Positions 28,065-36,221 of a stretch of 46,145 nucleotides of DNA are shown in pieces. The stretch lies in NCBI GenBank assembly GCA_902581605.1, contig CACHPE010000011.1:1-46145 (forward strand). The letters are read 5' to 3'. This DNA is from an uncultured Pelagibacteraceae bacterium (GTDB lineage Bacteria > Pseudomonadota > Alphaproteobacteria > Pelagibacterales > Pelagibacteraceae). Position 1 is the stretch's first letter, and the number at the start of each line of letters is the position of its first letter. The position numbers and the translations under genes are program-made. The notes below the pieces were generated by a model. That model searched no databases. It was given only the letters and a program-made list of their open reading frames with translations, and was not told the origin of the DNA.

Positions 28065-29087
28065 TTAAAAAGGCTTAGGGTTGTTAGGATAACCCAAATT
28101 CTTACAAGATGATCCATCTGATTGGGGAGCTGTTTTACAAAATGCAATCATCCTTACTCCATTAAGCTGGGTTTCTCCATTTAATTGACTTACAATTTCT
28201 GAACAGCCACTCCATAAATCGTCACAATTATCGGCTTTACCAACATTAGAATATTTAATTTTTACATCAGGTATTTCAACACCGGCATCAGTTGCTTGAT
28301 TCATATGGTGTCTATAAGGTCCAAATTTAAATCTAACACTTGAAGCACCGCCCAAAGTATCACCATAATAGCTTGATCTGAGTTTTCCATCTATCCACAA
28401 ATGTAAAAATCCATCTTCTGCCCACTTTGCGTTTACTAAAACATTTACCCATTTACCTTTTAATGGTGAAAAATAATCATCAAGATTAACAAAATAAGTA
28501 TCGAAGTATAAATATTCCTCTCCTGTCTCATTTTTATGTGAGGTGTAATTTGGTGAATTAAATACCCAATTAAATCTATTATTAATTATATTGAGTGCTG
28601 CATCGTGAGTTTTTTCACCTTTGCCATATAATTTTTTAAAATCAAATAAAGATATTGTATGCTTTTCAATCTTTACGTCTGCAGGGAAAAAATAACCTAC
28701 CCTGTACCATTTTGTTTTATTTTTTTTGGTAGTTTCCTTATAAGGTTCCATTATCTGGAATCTTTGTGCATGGCCAGGTTTTCCCCACCTAGACCAATCT
28801 TGTTTATGACCTTCAAAAGAATATTTTAAATTAAACTCAACTCCTTTTTCAGTAACCCCCATACGATCCTCAAACTTATCAAAAAATTTATAGATGTTTG
28901 AATTTTTGATATTTCTAAGGTTAAATACCATCTTATTATCTGACTGTGCTTTAAGTACATAATGAGCAAAATCTTTCTTCTCTTGCTTTTTCATTTTTAT
29001 ATGCCATTTATTTGCATACGAAATTGAAGGAACTAATAAAAATATTAATAATATTGGGAAAATTTTTTTCATAATTTTATTTTTCAT
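28065..29087 (-). CDS. secreted polysaccharide lyase-like protein (heparin lyase I fold)
   Basis: A 340-residue exported protein with a signal peptide (KKIFPILLIFLLVPSISYA, cleavage near residue 25; a second ATG at residue 6 could be the start). It resembles the Polysacc_lyase (PF14099-type) jelly-roll family: QRFQIMEPYKE then TKWYRVGYFFPADV, a WVNVLVNAKWAEDGFLHLWID strand pair, and RFKFGPYRHHM near the end. The C-terminal part has four or five cysteines (NCDDLWSGC and later) that may pair. It begins directly after the glycoside hydrolase gene and is the last of four glycan genes. Substrate and even lyase activity are unproven. Confidence 0.68.
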   Translation of the reverse strand: MKNKIMKKIFPILLIFLLVPSISYANKWHIKMKKQEKKDFAHYVLKAQSDNKMVFNLRNIKNSNIYKFFDKFEDRMGVTEKGVEFNLKYSFEGHKQDWSRWGKPGHAQRFQIMEPYKETTKKNKTKWYRVGYFFPADVKIEKHTISLFDFKKLYGKGEKTHDAALNIINNRFNWVFNSPNYTSHKNETGEEYLYFDTYFVNLDDYFSPLKGKWVNVLVNAKWAEDGFLHLWIDGKLRSSYYGDTLGGASSVRFKFGPYRHHMNQATDAGVEIPDVKIKYSNVGKADNCDDLWSGCSEIVSQLNGETQLNGVRMIAFCKTAPQSDGSSCKNLGYPNNPKPF

Positions 29088-30095
29088 CTAAAATTCTAAA
29101 ATTTTCTTAGTTCCATCTTTATAAGTGAACTCTACTTTTTTTTCTGAAATACTTTTAATTGATGTAAAACCATCATATTCAGTAATAAATTGATTTAATT
29201 TTTTTCTACCCTTTTTGCTCATTTTTTTTCCTGGAGCATTCACACCAACATCAATAATTAGTTCAGCTCCATTTAAAAATGCATTTACCCAAGCTTTTAC
29301 TGGAGGACCACATGTCATCGCTTCGGTTAACCAAATTGGTTTATTTACATTTACACTTTTTAATAATTCTGCAAACTCATCTACCCAAAGCCCTTTATCA
29401 CATTGTCCATCTGGACCGCTTATGTGGTGAATATTTGCAATATCAAAATGATCTTTTATTTTTGGCAAAGCGGATTTCCAATATTTTTTATTTTCTGGCA
29501 ACATTCCTGCAGCACCAGCCATAACAATAACTGCATCTGGTTGTTTTTCTTTAATTACTTTGGAAGAAAAATTAAATATTTCAACAAAGTCTTCCTCACT
29601 TCCTTTAAAGAACATTTTAAACTCCGGCTCGTTCATAATATCCCAATATTTTATAGGTTTAGTTAATCCTGGCATGTCATTTGAACCATCTCCGTCATAA
29701 CGATCAACCAACATTAATAGGAAGGTTTTATAGTCATCCATTGAGCAAGGTTTACTTAAATACTTAGTAAACTTTTTTCCAAATGGACTTTTTGCTTTTT
29801 TTCTTTTACATGATTTTTGCTCCCAATTTGCATGAGGCCAGATTGTAGCTAAAATTGTTTGATTATGTTCTTGAGCATACGCAACATGTTTATCTGTTTC
29901 TTCCCAACTAAACTTTCCCTTTTCCTTTTCAATATGGTTCCAAATAAAAGGTCCTGGATGAGGTCTTACCCATTGACCATCTCTACCTCGCATTTTTTCA
30001 TCACGCATTTCAGTTAATTCACCAAATCTAGAATCTGAATTTGCAAAATTGGAAGAAAATAAAAGAGAAAATAAAATTATAAATAATTTTTTCAT
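29088..30095 (-). CDS. secreted glycoside hydrolase, clan GH-A type
   Basis: A 335-residue exported TIM-barrel hydrolase with a signal peptide (KKLFIILFSLLFSSNFANS). The acid/base Glu156 is in YWDIMNEPEFK and the likely nucleophile Glu258 in IWLTEAMTCG; the spacing and the NE-P motif fit clan GH-A (GH5/GH10/GH39-like). HPGPFIWNHIEKEKGKFSWE near residue 46 is a typical GH10/GH39-like N-terminal strand. Family and substrate cannot be fixed from sequence alone. It lies three bases after the GT2 gene and directly before the lyase-like gene, so both secreted enzymes probably act on one glycan. Confidence 0.72.
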   Translation of the reverse strand: MKKLFIILFSLLFSSNFANSDSRFGELTEMRDEKMRGRDGQWVRPHPGPFIWNHIEKEKGKFSWEETDKHVAYAQEHNQTILATIWPHANWEQKSCKRKKAKSPFGKKFTKYLSKPCSMDDYKTFLLMLVDRYDGDGSNDMPGLTKPIKYWDIMNEPEFKMFFKGSEEDFVEIFNFSSKVIKEKQPDAVIVMAGAAGMLPENKKYWKSALPKIKDHFDIANIHHISGPDGQCDKGLWVDEFAELLKSVNVNKPIWLTEAMTCGPPVKAWVNAFLNGAELIIDVGVNAPGKKMSKKGRKKLNQFITEYDGFTSIKSISEKKVEFTYKDGTKKILEF

Positions 30096-30098
30096 TAA

Positions 30099-30968
30099 CT
30101 ATTTAATTTTATCAATATCATGAATATTTGTTAAGGAATTATTTAATTGCTCGATATTTTCTCTTAAAGCTAAACTTGAAATTGAATAAATCATTATTAG
30201 TAACAATACTAATGGTAGTGATGTAATTGCTGAAGCATAGCTTTTGATCAGTAATATATAAAAAATAATAAATAAAGCTGATCTAATTAAAACTGTTTTT
30301 CTGAAAACACTTATAATTGAAAGTGAATGTTTTAATAAGTTAAAAAAACTCATTTGAGATGGACCGAAATATCTTTTACCTCTAATAGAAGGTGTGCTGA
30401 TTAAATCCTTTTCAACTTTTTTTAATGATCCAGAAAAACTATTCCAGGTAGCCTTTTCTTCCAGCATTTTTTTTACAGTTGATTTTGATAAACAAGTAAA
30501 GTTGCCAAATTTAATTGATTGTCCCGTAAATGCTAAAGTTAAGAACTTGTGAAATTGATAACATACTTGAAAAAATAAACCCTCAGATCTCTTTACTCTT
30601 TCACCAGTAATTGACTTTTTGCCTGATTGCTCTGAAAGTTGAATGAAATTTTTAATTTCTTCAGGTCTATCCTCGCCGTCACCATCCATTGGAATTACAA
30701 AATCAAAATCTTTTTTTTCAAAGATATATTTTAAGCCAGAGGCAATGCATCTTGCATGACCTCTATTTTCTTTCATATTTATTATTTCAAAAGAGCTAAT
30801 GCTTTCTATATTTGCATAAGTATCAATTATCTGTTGGGATGATGCATCATTTATAATTACTAAAGATATCTCATGATTTAAATTTTTTATTTCAGAATTA
30901 ATATTTTCTACCAGTGACTTTAAGGATTCTCTGTCATTATAAATTGGAATTAAAATTACGTATTTCAT
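30099..30968 (-). CDS. GT2 glycosyltransferase, dolichol-phosphate mannosyltransferase-like
   Basis: A 289-residue membrane-anchored GT-A enzyme: IPIYNDRESLKSLVENIN at the start, VIINDASSQQ, and the metal-binding VIPMDGDGEDRPEEI near residue 95, followed by a catalytic-domain end near 215 and two hydrophobic helices at about 233-270. Relatives move a sugar from a nucleotide donor to a polyprenyl phosphate. The GT39 gene upstream, which uses polyprenyl-phosphate sugars, ends directly before this start, which fits a donor-and-user pair. The sugar is unknown. Confidence 0.8.
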   Translation of the reverse strand: MKYVILIPIYNDRESLKSLVENINSEIKNLNHEISLVIINDASSQQIIDTYANIESISSFEIINMKENRGHARCIASGLKYIFEKKDFDFVIPMDGDGEDRPEEIKNFIQLSEQSGKKSITGERVKRSEGLFFQVCYQFHKFLTLAFTGQSIKFGNFTCLSKSTVKKMLEEKATWNSFSGSLKKVEKDLISTPSIRGKRYFGPSQMSFFNLLKHSLSIISVFRKTVLIRSALFIIFYILLIKSYASAITSLPLVLLLIMIYSISSLALRENIEQLNNSLTNIHDIDKIK

Positions 30969-32291
30969 CTATCTTGAACCTACACAAACACTATCAAGAC
31001 ACATATAATCTTTCAATTGATCAAGCTTTTCTCTCTCAACAAAACCCTCCCAAACTGGTCTTGATTTTAAATGATATGAAAGATTTCCAGCAGTCCATTC
31101 ATCACCCAAAACTACATTTATTTTTGTGTCAAATTGTTGATCCCAAGCATATTGAGTTTTTATTGCAATTTCTTTACCCATATAATCAGTTCTTTTATTT
31201 TCATTTGAAATTGAAACATAAGCGTAAAGTCCTGGTGATAAAAAGAAAAAGAATATAAATCCAAGCATGAAAGGTTTAACTTTCTTAATATTTATTTGTG
31301 CTTGAAACAAATAAACAGTCAATGTACCAAAAAATAAATAAAAAGGAGTCATCCACATAGTTCTTATTTTTGATCCAGTAATTAATGATGTTAAAAACAT
31401 TAAAACAATTGGCAAAATATTTATTGCTAGTAAAAATAGTAATTTTTTATCCTTAAAATTTAAATTCAATTTAATTTTTTTAACTAATAACCATGTTAAT
31501 ATTAAAAAAGGAATTAAAATCCCCAATTGTTTTAACAAAAAGATTATTGGAAATTTAAAATGATCTAAAAAACTAGATTGTTCTAGACCAGTTCTAGCTA
31601 ATCCATATTTAATAGTAATGAATTCATTGTTATTTAACCAAATTAAATGTGGGACTAAAACTACTAAAAAAACTTCGATGGTAATTAGATATTTAAAATC
31701 AAATTTTCTATCTTTTTTTAGAAAAATTAAATAAATAAAAAGGAGATCAATAGAAACTAGTAGATAAATAAATAAATATTTTGATAAAAAGCCAAAAGCA
31801 GCAAAAAGACCTACTAAAAAACAGTCTGAAAACTTTATTTCTTTGCCACTATATATTTTCCAAGAATAATAAACTGTTAAAGACCAAAAAGGTAATTGGC
31901 AAACATTTACATTAAATTCTGGTGTGGTGAAATTATAAAAGTGAATTGCTTCGATTAATAGTACAGAAATTAAACCTAATAATTCATTGTTAAATATTTC
32001 ATTTGAAAATTTAAAAACATAATAAAAAGAAATAATTACAAAAATTTGACTTAACAAATAATAAGCCCAATCTTGTGGTCCAAAAATTTGATAAAAAACT
32101 TCTGGAAAAAAAGCACTCATCGGTGGATGTTTATTAAATCCCCAATCTAAATTACTTCCCCAAGCTAAAGCTTCGATTGTATCAAGTGGTAAATTATGAT
32201 TTGTAATTGATGGAATCAATACCCAAAAAATTAGATGAGCTGTAACAAAAATATAAAAAACATTATCGATATTTTTGTTATTAATGGTCAT
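30969..32291 (-). CDS. GT39/ArnT-like membrane glycosyltransferase
   Basis: A 440-residue polytopic membrane protein with about 10-12 hydrophobic segments. It has the PMT/ArnT-type first-loop signature LPLDTIEALAWGSNLDWGFN near residues 34-53, where the acidic residues are catalytic, followed by KHPPMSAFF, the lipid-donor loop. These enzymes move a sugar from polyprenyl phosphate to an acceptor on the outer face of the inner membrane. A short periplasmic C-terminal domain ends in CLDSVCVGSR. It is first in the four-gene run GT39-GT2-GH-lyase. The acceptor (lipid, protein or polysaccharide) is not known. Confidence 0.8.
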   Translation of the reverse strand: MTINNKNIDNVFYIFVTAHLIFWVLIPSITNHNLPLDTIEALAWGSNLDWGFNKHPPMSAFFPEVFYQIFGPQDWAYYLLSQIFVIISFYYVFKFSNEIFNNELLGLISVLLIEAIHFYNFTTPEFNVNVCQLPFWSLTVYYSWKIYSGKEIKFSDCFLVGLFAAFGFLSKYLFIYLLVSIDLLFIYLIFLKKDRKFDFKYLITIEVFLVVLVPHLIWLNNNEFITIKYGLARTGLEQSSFLDHFKFPIIFLLKQLGILIPFLILTWLLVKKIKLNLNFKDKKLLFLLAINILPIVLMFLTSLITGSKIRTMWMTPFYLFFGTLTVYLFQAQINIKKVKPFMLGFIFFFFLSPGLYAYVSISNENKRTDYMGKEIAIKTQYAWDQQFDTKINVVLGDEWTAGNLSYHLKSRPVWEGFVEREKLDQLKDYMCLDSVCVGSR

Positions 32292-32320
32292 TTATAAATA
32301 TTTATATCAATTAAGCTTGC

Positions 32321-32348
32321 TTGACACCCCTAATTTGCTGAATATACT
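32321..32348 (+). promoter_or_regulatory. sigma-70 promoter of dksA
   Basis: TTGACA (32321-32326), a 16-base spacer and TATACT (32343-32348) form the best housekeeping promoter in the window. Transcription should start near 32355, giving a leader of about 15 bases before the dksA ATG at 32370. The short CG-containing stretch just after the -10 (TGCGAGCG) resembles the discriminators of stringently controlled genes. Confidence 0.75.
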
Positions 32349-32369
32349 GCGAGCGATTAAAATTGAGCT

Positions 32370-32885
32370 ATGCCAAAGACTGCTAAAGCAAAGAAAAAAG
32401 TATCAAAACCAAAAACTAAAGTTGTAACTAAGTCAAAACCAACTGTAGCTAAAGTTGTCTCTAAAGGTCCTGTAAAAATTTCAAAAACTTATATTCCAAA
32501 AGATACTGAAAAATATATGTGTGAAAAACATAAAGTGTATTTCAGAATAAGACTAACTGAATGGAAAAAAGAATTAATTAAAGCAAATAATGAAGCTCTT
32601 TATAATGGCGCTATGGATGACAATAATATTTCTGCAGATATTGTTGACCAGGCCAACTCGTATATTGATAGCAATGTAGAGATGAAAGCAATTAACAGAC
32701 AGATTAAATTAATATCTGAAATTGATAAAGCGTTAAGAAGAATTAGAGAAGATACTTATGGTTATTGTTTAGATACAGCAGAACCAATAGGATTAAAAAG
32801 ATTAATGGCAAGACCTGTTGCCAAATACACAATTGCAGCACAAGAAAAGCATGAAAAAGAAGAAAAAGTTCATGCAGATGATTAG
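32370..32885 (+). CDS. dksA: RNA polymerase-binding transcription factor DksA
   Basis: DksA enters the RNA polymerase secondary channel and acts with ppGpp in the stringent response. The 171-residue protein has a lysine-rich, low-complexity N terminus (residues 1-40), a coiled coil from about 55 to 125 with the tip motif D90-I-V-D93-Q-A95, and a C-terminal globule YGYCLDTAEPIGLKRLMARP. Only one cysteine (Cys133) remains of the four zinc ligands of E. coli DksA, as in other alphaproteobacterial forms. It has its own promoter and is followed after two bases by two tiny ORFs. Confidence 0.9.
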   Translation: MPKTAKAKKKVSKPKTKVVTKSKPTVAKVVSKGPVKISKTYIPKDTEKYMCEKHKVYFRIRLTEWKKELIKANNEALYNGAMDDNNISADIVDQANSYIDSNVEMKAINRQIKLISEIDKALRRIREDTYGYCLDTAEPIGLKRLMARPVAKYTIAAQEKHEKEEKVHADD

Positions 32886-32887
32886 TA

Positions 32888-33004
32888 ATGAAAAAAAAAT
32901 CATCTAAGAAAAATTCAATATCATTTCTATTTGCTAAGAAATATATCTATTTTTACTATCCTTTCTTTTGGGTTGTGCTGTTGCTATATTTATTTTTGAA
33001 ATGA
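32888..33004 (+). CDS. tiny membrane protein downstream of dksA, 38 residues
   Basis: An ATG two bases after the dksA stop opens a 38-codon frame. The product has a basic start (MKKKSSKKNSISFLFAKK) and one strongly hydrophobic helix (YIYFYYPFFWVVLLLYLFLK), a layout typical of inner-membrane miniproteins with an N-in orientation. There is no strong Shine-Dalgarno, so translation would depend on coupling to dksA. It overlaps the next tiny ORF in an ATGA arrangement. I do not know a family for it. Confidence 0.5.
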   Translation: MKKKSSKKNSISFLFAKKYIYFYYPFFWVVLLLYLFLK

Positions 33005-33096
33005 ATAAAAAATTACTTTTAATAATTATTGTAATTATTGCTATTGAATTCTCTGGTTATGGAATTCTCAGCACTCTCTATAGATTATTTGGATAA
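33001..33096 (+). CDS. tiny membrane protein, 31 residues
   Basis: Starts at the ATGA that holds the stop of the preceding 38-residue ORF and runs 31 codons to TAA. The product MNKKLLLIIIVIIAIEFSGY plus 11 residues is one transmembrane helix, or a signal-anchor, with a short tail. It ends four bases before the convergent glutathione transferase gene. Both tiny ORFs fill the gap exactly, which argues they are real, but there is no homology evidence. An alternative is that this is untranslated 3' sequence. Confidence 0.45.
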   Translation: MNKKLLLIIIVIIAIEFSGYGILSTLYRLFG

Positions 33097-33100
33097 ATCT

Positions 33101-33727
33101 TTAAGGTTTAGGAATTTTAGCTTCCTTATCCATAAATGCATAACCTTTTACAACGGCTTCTCTCTCAGCTATTTCTAAATACCATCTTGATAAGTTTTTA
33201 TAATTTTTTAAGCCAATATCATGCCATTCATGTCTTGCCATCCATGGCCAGGTTGCAATATCAGCAATTGTATATTCGGTGCCGGCAAGAAATTTAGATT
33301 CTTTTAACCTCACATCTAATTCTCCATAAAGTCTTTTGGTAATTTTAAAATATCTTTCCTCACCAAACTCACTTTTACCAGGATTATAGTGATGAAACTG
33401 ATGGTGTTGACCAATCATTGGGCCCACAGTGCCCATTTGAGCCATTAACCACTGATTAATAACTAGTCTATCTTTTTCATTATAAAGTTTTCCACTTTTA
33501 TCCGCTAAGTACATTAATATTGCGCCAGACTCGAAGATGCTTTTATTGTTCTCTTGATCAATGATCACTGGAATTTTTCCAAAAGGGCTAAGCTTTATAA
33601 ACTCTGGTTTAAATTGTTCATCTTTACCTAAATCAACTTTGATTACTTTGTATTCATAACCAATTTCTTCAAGCATAATACTAATTTTCCATCCATTAGG
33701 AGTATTAGCAGAAAAAAGTTCTATCAT
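33101..33727 (-). CDS. glutathione S-transferase (YfcG/YghU-like)
   Basis: A 208-residue glutathione transferase family protein, probably cytoplasmic. The thioredoxin-like half begins MIELFSANTPNGWKISIMLE with the Nu-class TPNG signature, and has SPFGKIPVI and the glutathione-binding IFESGAILMYLA near residues 64-75. The helical half holds INQWLMAQMGTVGPMIGQ and YTIADIATWPW. Such proteins reduce disulfides or peroxides with glutathione. It overlaps the ferredoxin reductase gene by 4 bases and is the last gene of that leftward group. Confidence 0.87.
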   Translation of the reverse strand: MIELFSANTPNGWKISIMLEEIGYEYKVIKVDLGKDEQFKPEFIKLSPFGKIPVIIDQENNKSIFESGAILMYLADKSGKLYNEKDRLVINQWLMAQMGTVGPMIGQHHQFHHYNPGKSEFGEERYFKITKRLYGELDVRLKESKFLAGTEYTIADIATWPWMARHEWHDIGLKNYKNLSRWYLEIAEREAVVKGYAFMDKEAKIPKP

Positions 33728-34740
33728 TTTTTAATTCCAAGTCTTTCTTGTGCAGCTTTGGAGGTTGTTGTGAATTCAAATCTTAATTTCTCGTCTGGTT
33801 TTGCATATTTAAAACAACCTCTTGCGGCTAAGGCGCCTTCATGAAAACCTGAAAGAATTAATTTTAATTTTCCTGGATAAGAACAAATATCTCCAATCGC
33901 AAATATACCTCTCACATTAGTTTCGAAGTTTTCAGTATTTACTTGAACAGTTTTCTTATCAATAGTTAATCCCCAATCTAAAATAGGACCAAGTTGCATA
34001 ATTAAACCAAAAAAACCTAATACATAATCAGATTTAATTTCTTTAATTTCTCCATCATCATGTTTTATTTTAACAGCTTTTATGTTTTTTTCTCCTAAGA
34101 CTGAATCAATTTGATACTTTGTATATAGACTTAATCTTCCTCGATCGTTTAGTTCTTTTACTTTTTGAACACTCGCTTCTACTCCACTAAAACCATCTCT
34201 TCTATGAATTAAGTTTACTTTAGATGTATTTGATAATTCAATTGCCCAATCTAAGGCTGAATCTCCTCCACCAAAAATTGAAATAGTTTTGTCTTTAAAT
34301 ATTGATTTATCTTTAATAGAATAAAATAAAGAACTTCCCTCAAATTTTCCACATTCTTTTATTGGAAACTTCCTTGGCTCAAAAGAGCCAACACCCCCAG
34401 CAATAACTATTGCTGCAACATCAAACTCAATTCCACCTGATGATTTTACATGCCATCGATTTTCTACTTTTTTAAGTTCTTCTATTCTCTCATTCAAATG
34501 AAATTTTATATTGAAAGGTTTTATTTGCTTTAAAAGATTATTGGTTAACTCTTCACCGGTGCATTCAGGTACAGCTGGAATGTCATAAATAGGTTTATCA
34601 GGATAAAGCTCAATACATTGACCTCCTGCTTTATCAAGATTGTCTACTATCTCGCAACTTAGACCAATAATTCCAAGTTGGTGAGCGCAAAACAAACCCG
34701 TAGGCCCTGCACCAATAATTAACACATCTGTTTTATTCAT
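33724..34740 (-). CDS. ferredoxin-NADP reductase (thioredoxin-reductase-like type)
   Basis: A 338-residue FAD enzyme of the YumC/ThfNR-type ferredoxin-NADP+ reductases. FAD-binding IIGAGPTGLFCAHQLG is at residues 8-23, the NADP-binding SIFGGGDSALDWAIEL is near 158, and IFAIGDICSYPGKLKLIL near 280. The CxxC redox pair of true thioredoxin reductases is absent, which decides the call. It starts directly after the ferredoxin gene ends, so the two almost certainly work together and can supply electrons to the desaturase upstream. Confidence 0.88.
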   Translation of the reverse strand: MNKTDVLIIGAGPTGLFCAHQLGIIGLSCEIVDNLDKAGGQCIELYPDKPIYDIPAVPECTGEELTNNLLKQIKPFNIKFHLNERIEELKKVENRWHVKSSGGIEFDVAAIVIAGGVGSFEPRKFPIKECGKFEGSSLFYSIKDKSIFKDKTISIFGGGDSALDWAIELSNTSKVNLIHRRDGFSGVEASVQKVKELNDRGRLSLYTKYQIDSVLGEKNIKAVKIKHDDGEIKEIKSDYVLGFFGLIMQLGPILDWGLTIDKKTVQVNTENFETNVRGIFAIGDICSYPGKLKLILSGFHEGALAARGCFKYAKPDEKLRFEFTTTSKAAQERLGIKK

Positions 34741-35061
34741 TTATCCTTGTTTTGAAGGAATATTAACTTCTAGTCCTTCTAATTCATCTGAAACAATTAA
34801 CTGACAACTTAATCGACTATTTTTTTTTGGTTCAAAAGCCATATCAAGCATATCTTCCTCACCATCTTCTTTTGTTGGAAGTTTATCTAACCATTCTTCT
34901 TTAACATAAACGTGGCATGTTGCACATGCCATTCCTCCTCCACAATCTGCATCAATCCCTGGAATATCATTTTGAATAGCACCCTCCATCACAGTTAATC
35001 CTTTTTGAACATCAACTGTATGAGTTTTATTATCATGAGTGTGGTATATAATTTTTGCCAT
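34741..35061 (-). CDS. [2Fe-2S] ferredoxin, adrenodoxin type
   Basis: A 106-residue ferredoxin that carries single electrons. The cluster cysteines are Cys40, Cys46, Cys49 ([17 protein letters not shown]) and Cys86 (RLSCQLIV), with the adrenodoxin-type spacing and the acidic partner-binding patch [10 protein letters not shown] near 64-73. The length is normal. It sits between the desaturase and the ferredoxin reductase; both are plausible partners. In published SAR11 genomes a ferredoxin and reductase pair lies near proteorhodopsin, as here. Confidence 0.92.
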   Translation of the reverse strand: MAKIIYHTHDNKTHTVDVQKGLTVMEGAIQNDIPGIDADCGGGMACATCHVYVKEEWLDKLPTKEDGEEDMLDMAFEPKKNSRLSCQLIVSDELEGLEVNIPSKQG

Positions 35062-35120
35062 GCGTTATATATAAGTTCTAATCTAAATTGAACAAGTAAT
35101 TAAAAAATACTTGGTCAAAT

Positions 35121-36122
35121 TTATGCATTTTGTGGGTCAGGGACTTCTTTTTTAAAAAAGTAGCCAGAGTCTTCTTTTTGTTTCATCAAAGCTGGTAAAA
35201 TTTCTTTGTAAGCATCAATTAAACCGTCATTTGTTCTCGGTAATTGATCTTTAATATGATGATGAAGTTTATCCAGGTTATAAGATGGAACTGTTGGAAA
35301 CATGTGATGAGTTACATGATATTCCATTTTCCAATATAAAAAACTTAAAATAGGATTTAAATACATTTCTCTTGTTGTGTACCTATGATCTTTAATATCT
35401 CTCGCTAAACCAGCGTGTTGGGTAAAAGAAACCAGTTTATGTAAAGTTCTTCCATAAAATTTTGGTAATAGAAAAAACAAAACTGGTAACCAAGATAATG
35501 TAATTAAAGACCACAAAATAATTGCAATCCAAATTGCAACAAAGATTCTAGAATTTAAAATAACTTTTGGTTGTGCATTTTCAGGAATACAGTCTTGCAT
35601 TACTTTTGTTTTTATACCCAATGCATGTTGAATAATTTCGTAAGCTATACTTTTTTTAAAATAAACCAGTTCCATAAAAGGAATTAAATTCATCAATAAA
35701 TTTTTTGGAGTGTCTTTTAGATTATTTCCATATTCAATTTCATGATCATATGGATTTTCTGTTGAATATGTATTTCCATGATGAACAAAATGTGTGTATC
35801 TCCATCTTACTGGTTCAAAATTTGAGAGATATGAAGAGATATAATAAAAAAATTCATTTAGAGTTTTTGATTGAAAAGCAGTTTTATGACCTGTCTCGTG
35901 CCATAATGGGTTTGAAAAACCATAAATGTTTCCATAAACCAAAAACCAAAAAGCAGACCACCAAGTGCCCCAGGTTATATATGCGAAGATTCCAGTTACT
36001 AACAACAATCCAAAAAAAACTGAAACATGTTGAAGCCCCTTAATATCTGATTTTTTTGAAAGTTCTTTAAGAACCTCCATATCAACTTTGCATCGGTGCC
36101 ATTTCTCTAATTTTACGTCCAT
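35121..36122 (-). CDS. membrane fatty acid desaturase
   Basis: A 333-residue di-iron membrane protein of the desaturase superfamily with the three histidine boxes: LWHETGHKT (His75, His79), THFVHHGNTYS (His111, His114, His115) and EYHVTHHMFPTVPSYN near residue 275. Four hydrophobic segments lie at about 33-68 and 190-225. It most likely inserts double bonds in fatty acids with electrons from the adjacent ferredoxin. A carotenoid or alkane substrate cannot be excluded. A 58-base gap with a weak hairpin separates it from the ferredoxin gene. Confidence 0.85.
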   Translation of the reverse strand: MDVKLEKWHRCKVDMEVLKELSKKSDIKGLQHVSVFFGLLLVTGIFAYITWGTWWSAFWFLVYGNIYGFSNPLWHETGHKTAFQSKTLNEFFYYISSYLSNFEPVRWRYTHFVHHGNTYSTENPYDHEIEYGNNLKDTPKNLLMNLIPFMELVYFKKSIAYEIIQHALGIKTKVMQDCIPENAQPKVILNSRIFVAIWIAIILWSLITLSWLPVLFFLLPKFYGRTLHKLVSFTQHAGLARDIKDHRYTTREMYLNPILSFLYWKMEYHVTHHMFPTVPSYNLDKLHHHIKDQLPRTNDGLIDAYKEILPALMKQKEDSGYFFKKEVPDPQNA

Positions 36123-36170
36123 AAGATAAATTATGTATAATTATTATACATATTCTTACAAAAGGTAAAA

Positions 36171-36203
36171 AAAAAGGGCAAGTACTAAAATGTACCTGCC
36201 CTT
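36171..36203 (-). terminator. Rho-independent terminator of proteorhodopsin
   Basis: AAGGGCA and GTAC on one side face GTAC and TGCCCTT on the other, with one A-C mismatch and a six-base loop. Read leftward the stem is followed by nine T. It starts 18 bases after the proteorhodopsin stop and separates this gene from the desaturase, so proteorhodopsin is transcribed alone. Confidence 0.85.
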
Positions 36204-36221
36204 AATTTAATTTTTTACTAA

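Noticed and set aside
29215..29666. Three overlapping rightward open frames over the glycoside hydrolase gene
   Set aside because: They lie antisense to a gene with signal peptide and both catalytic glutamates, and lack ribosome sites or recognisable domains.
35093..35113. CAAGTA/TACTTG inverted repeat between desaturase and ferredoxin genes
   Set aside because: Only six pairs with a nine-base AT loop and no T-tract in the direction of transcription; too weak to call a terminator.
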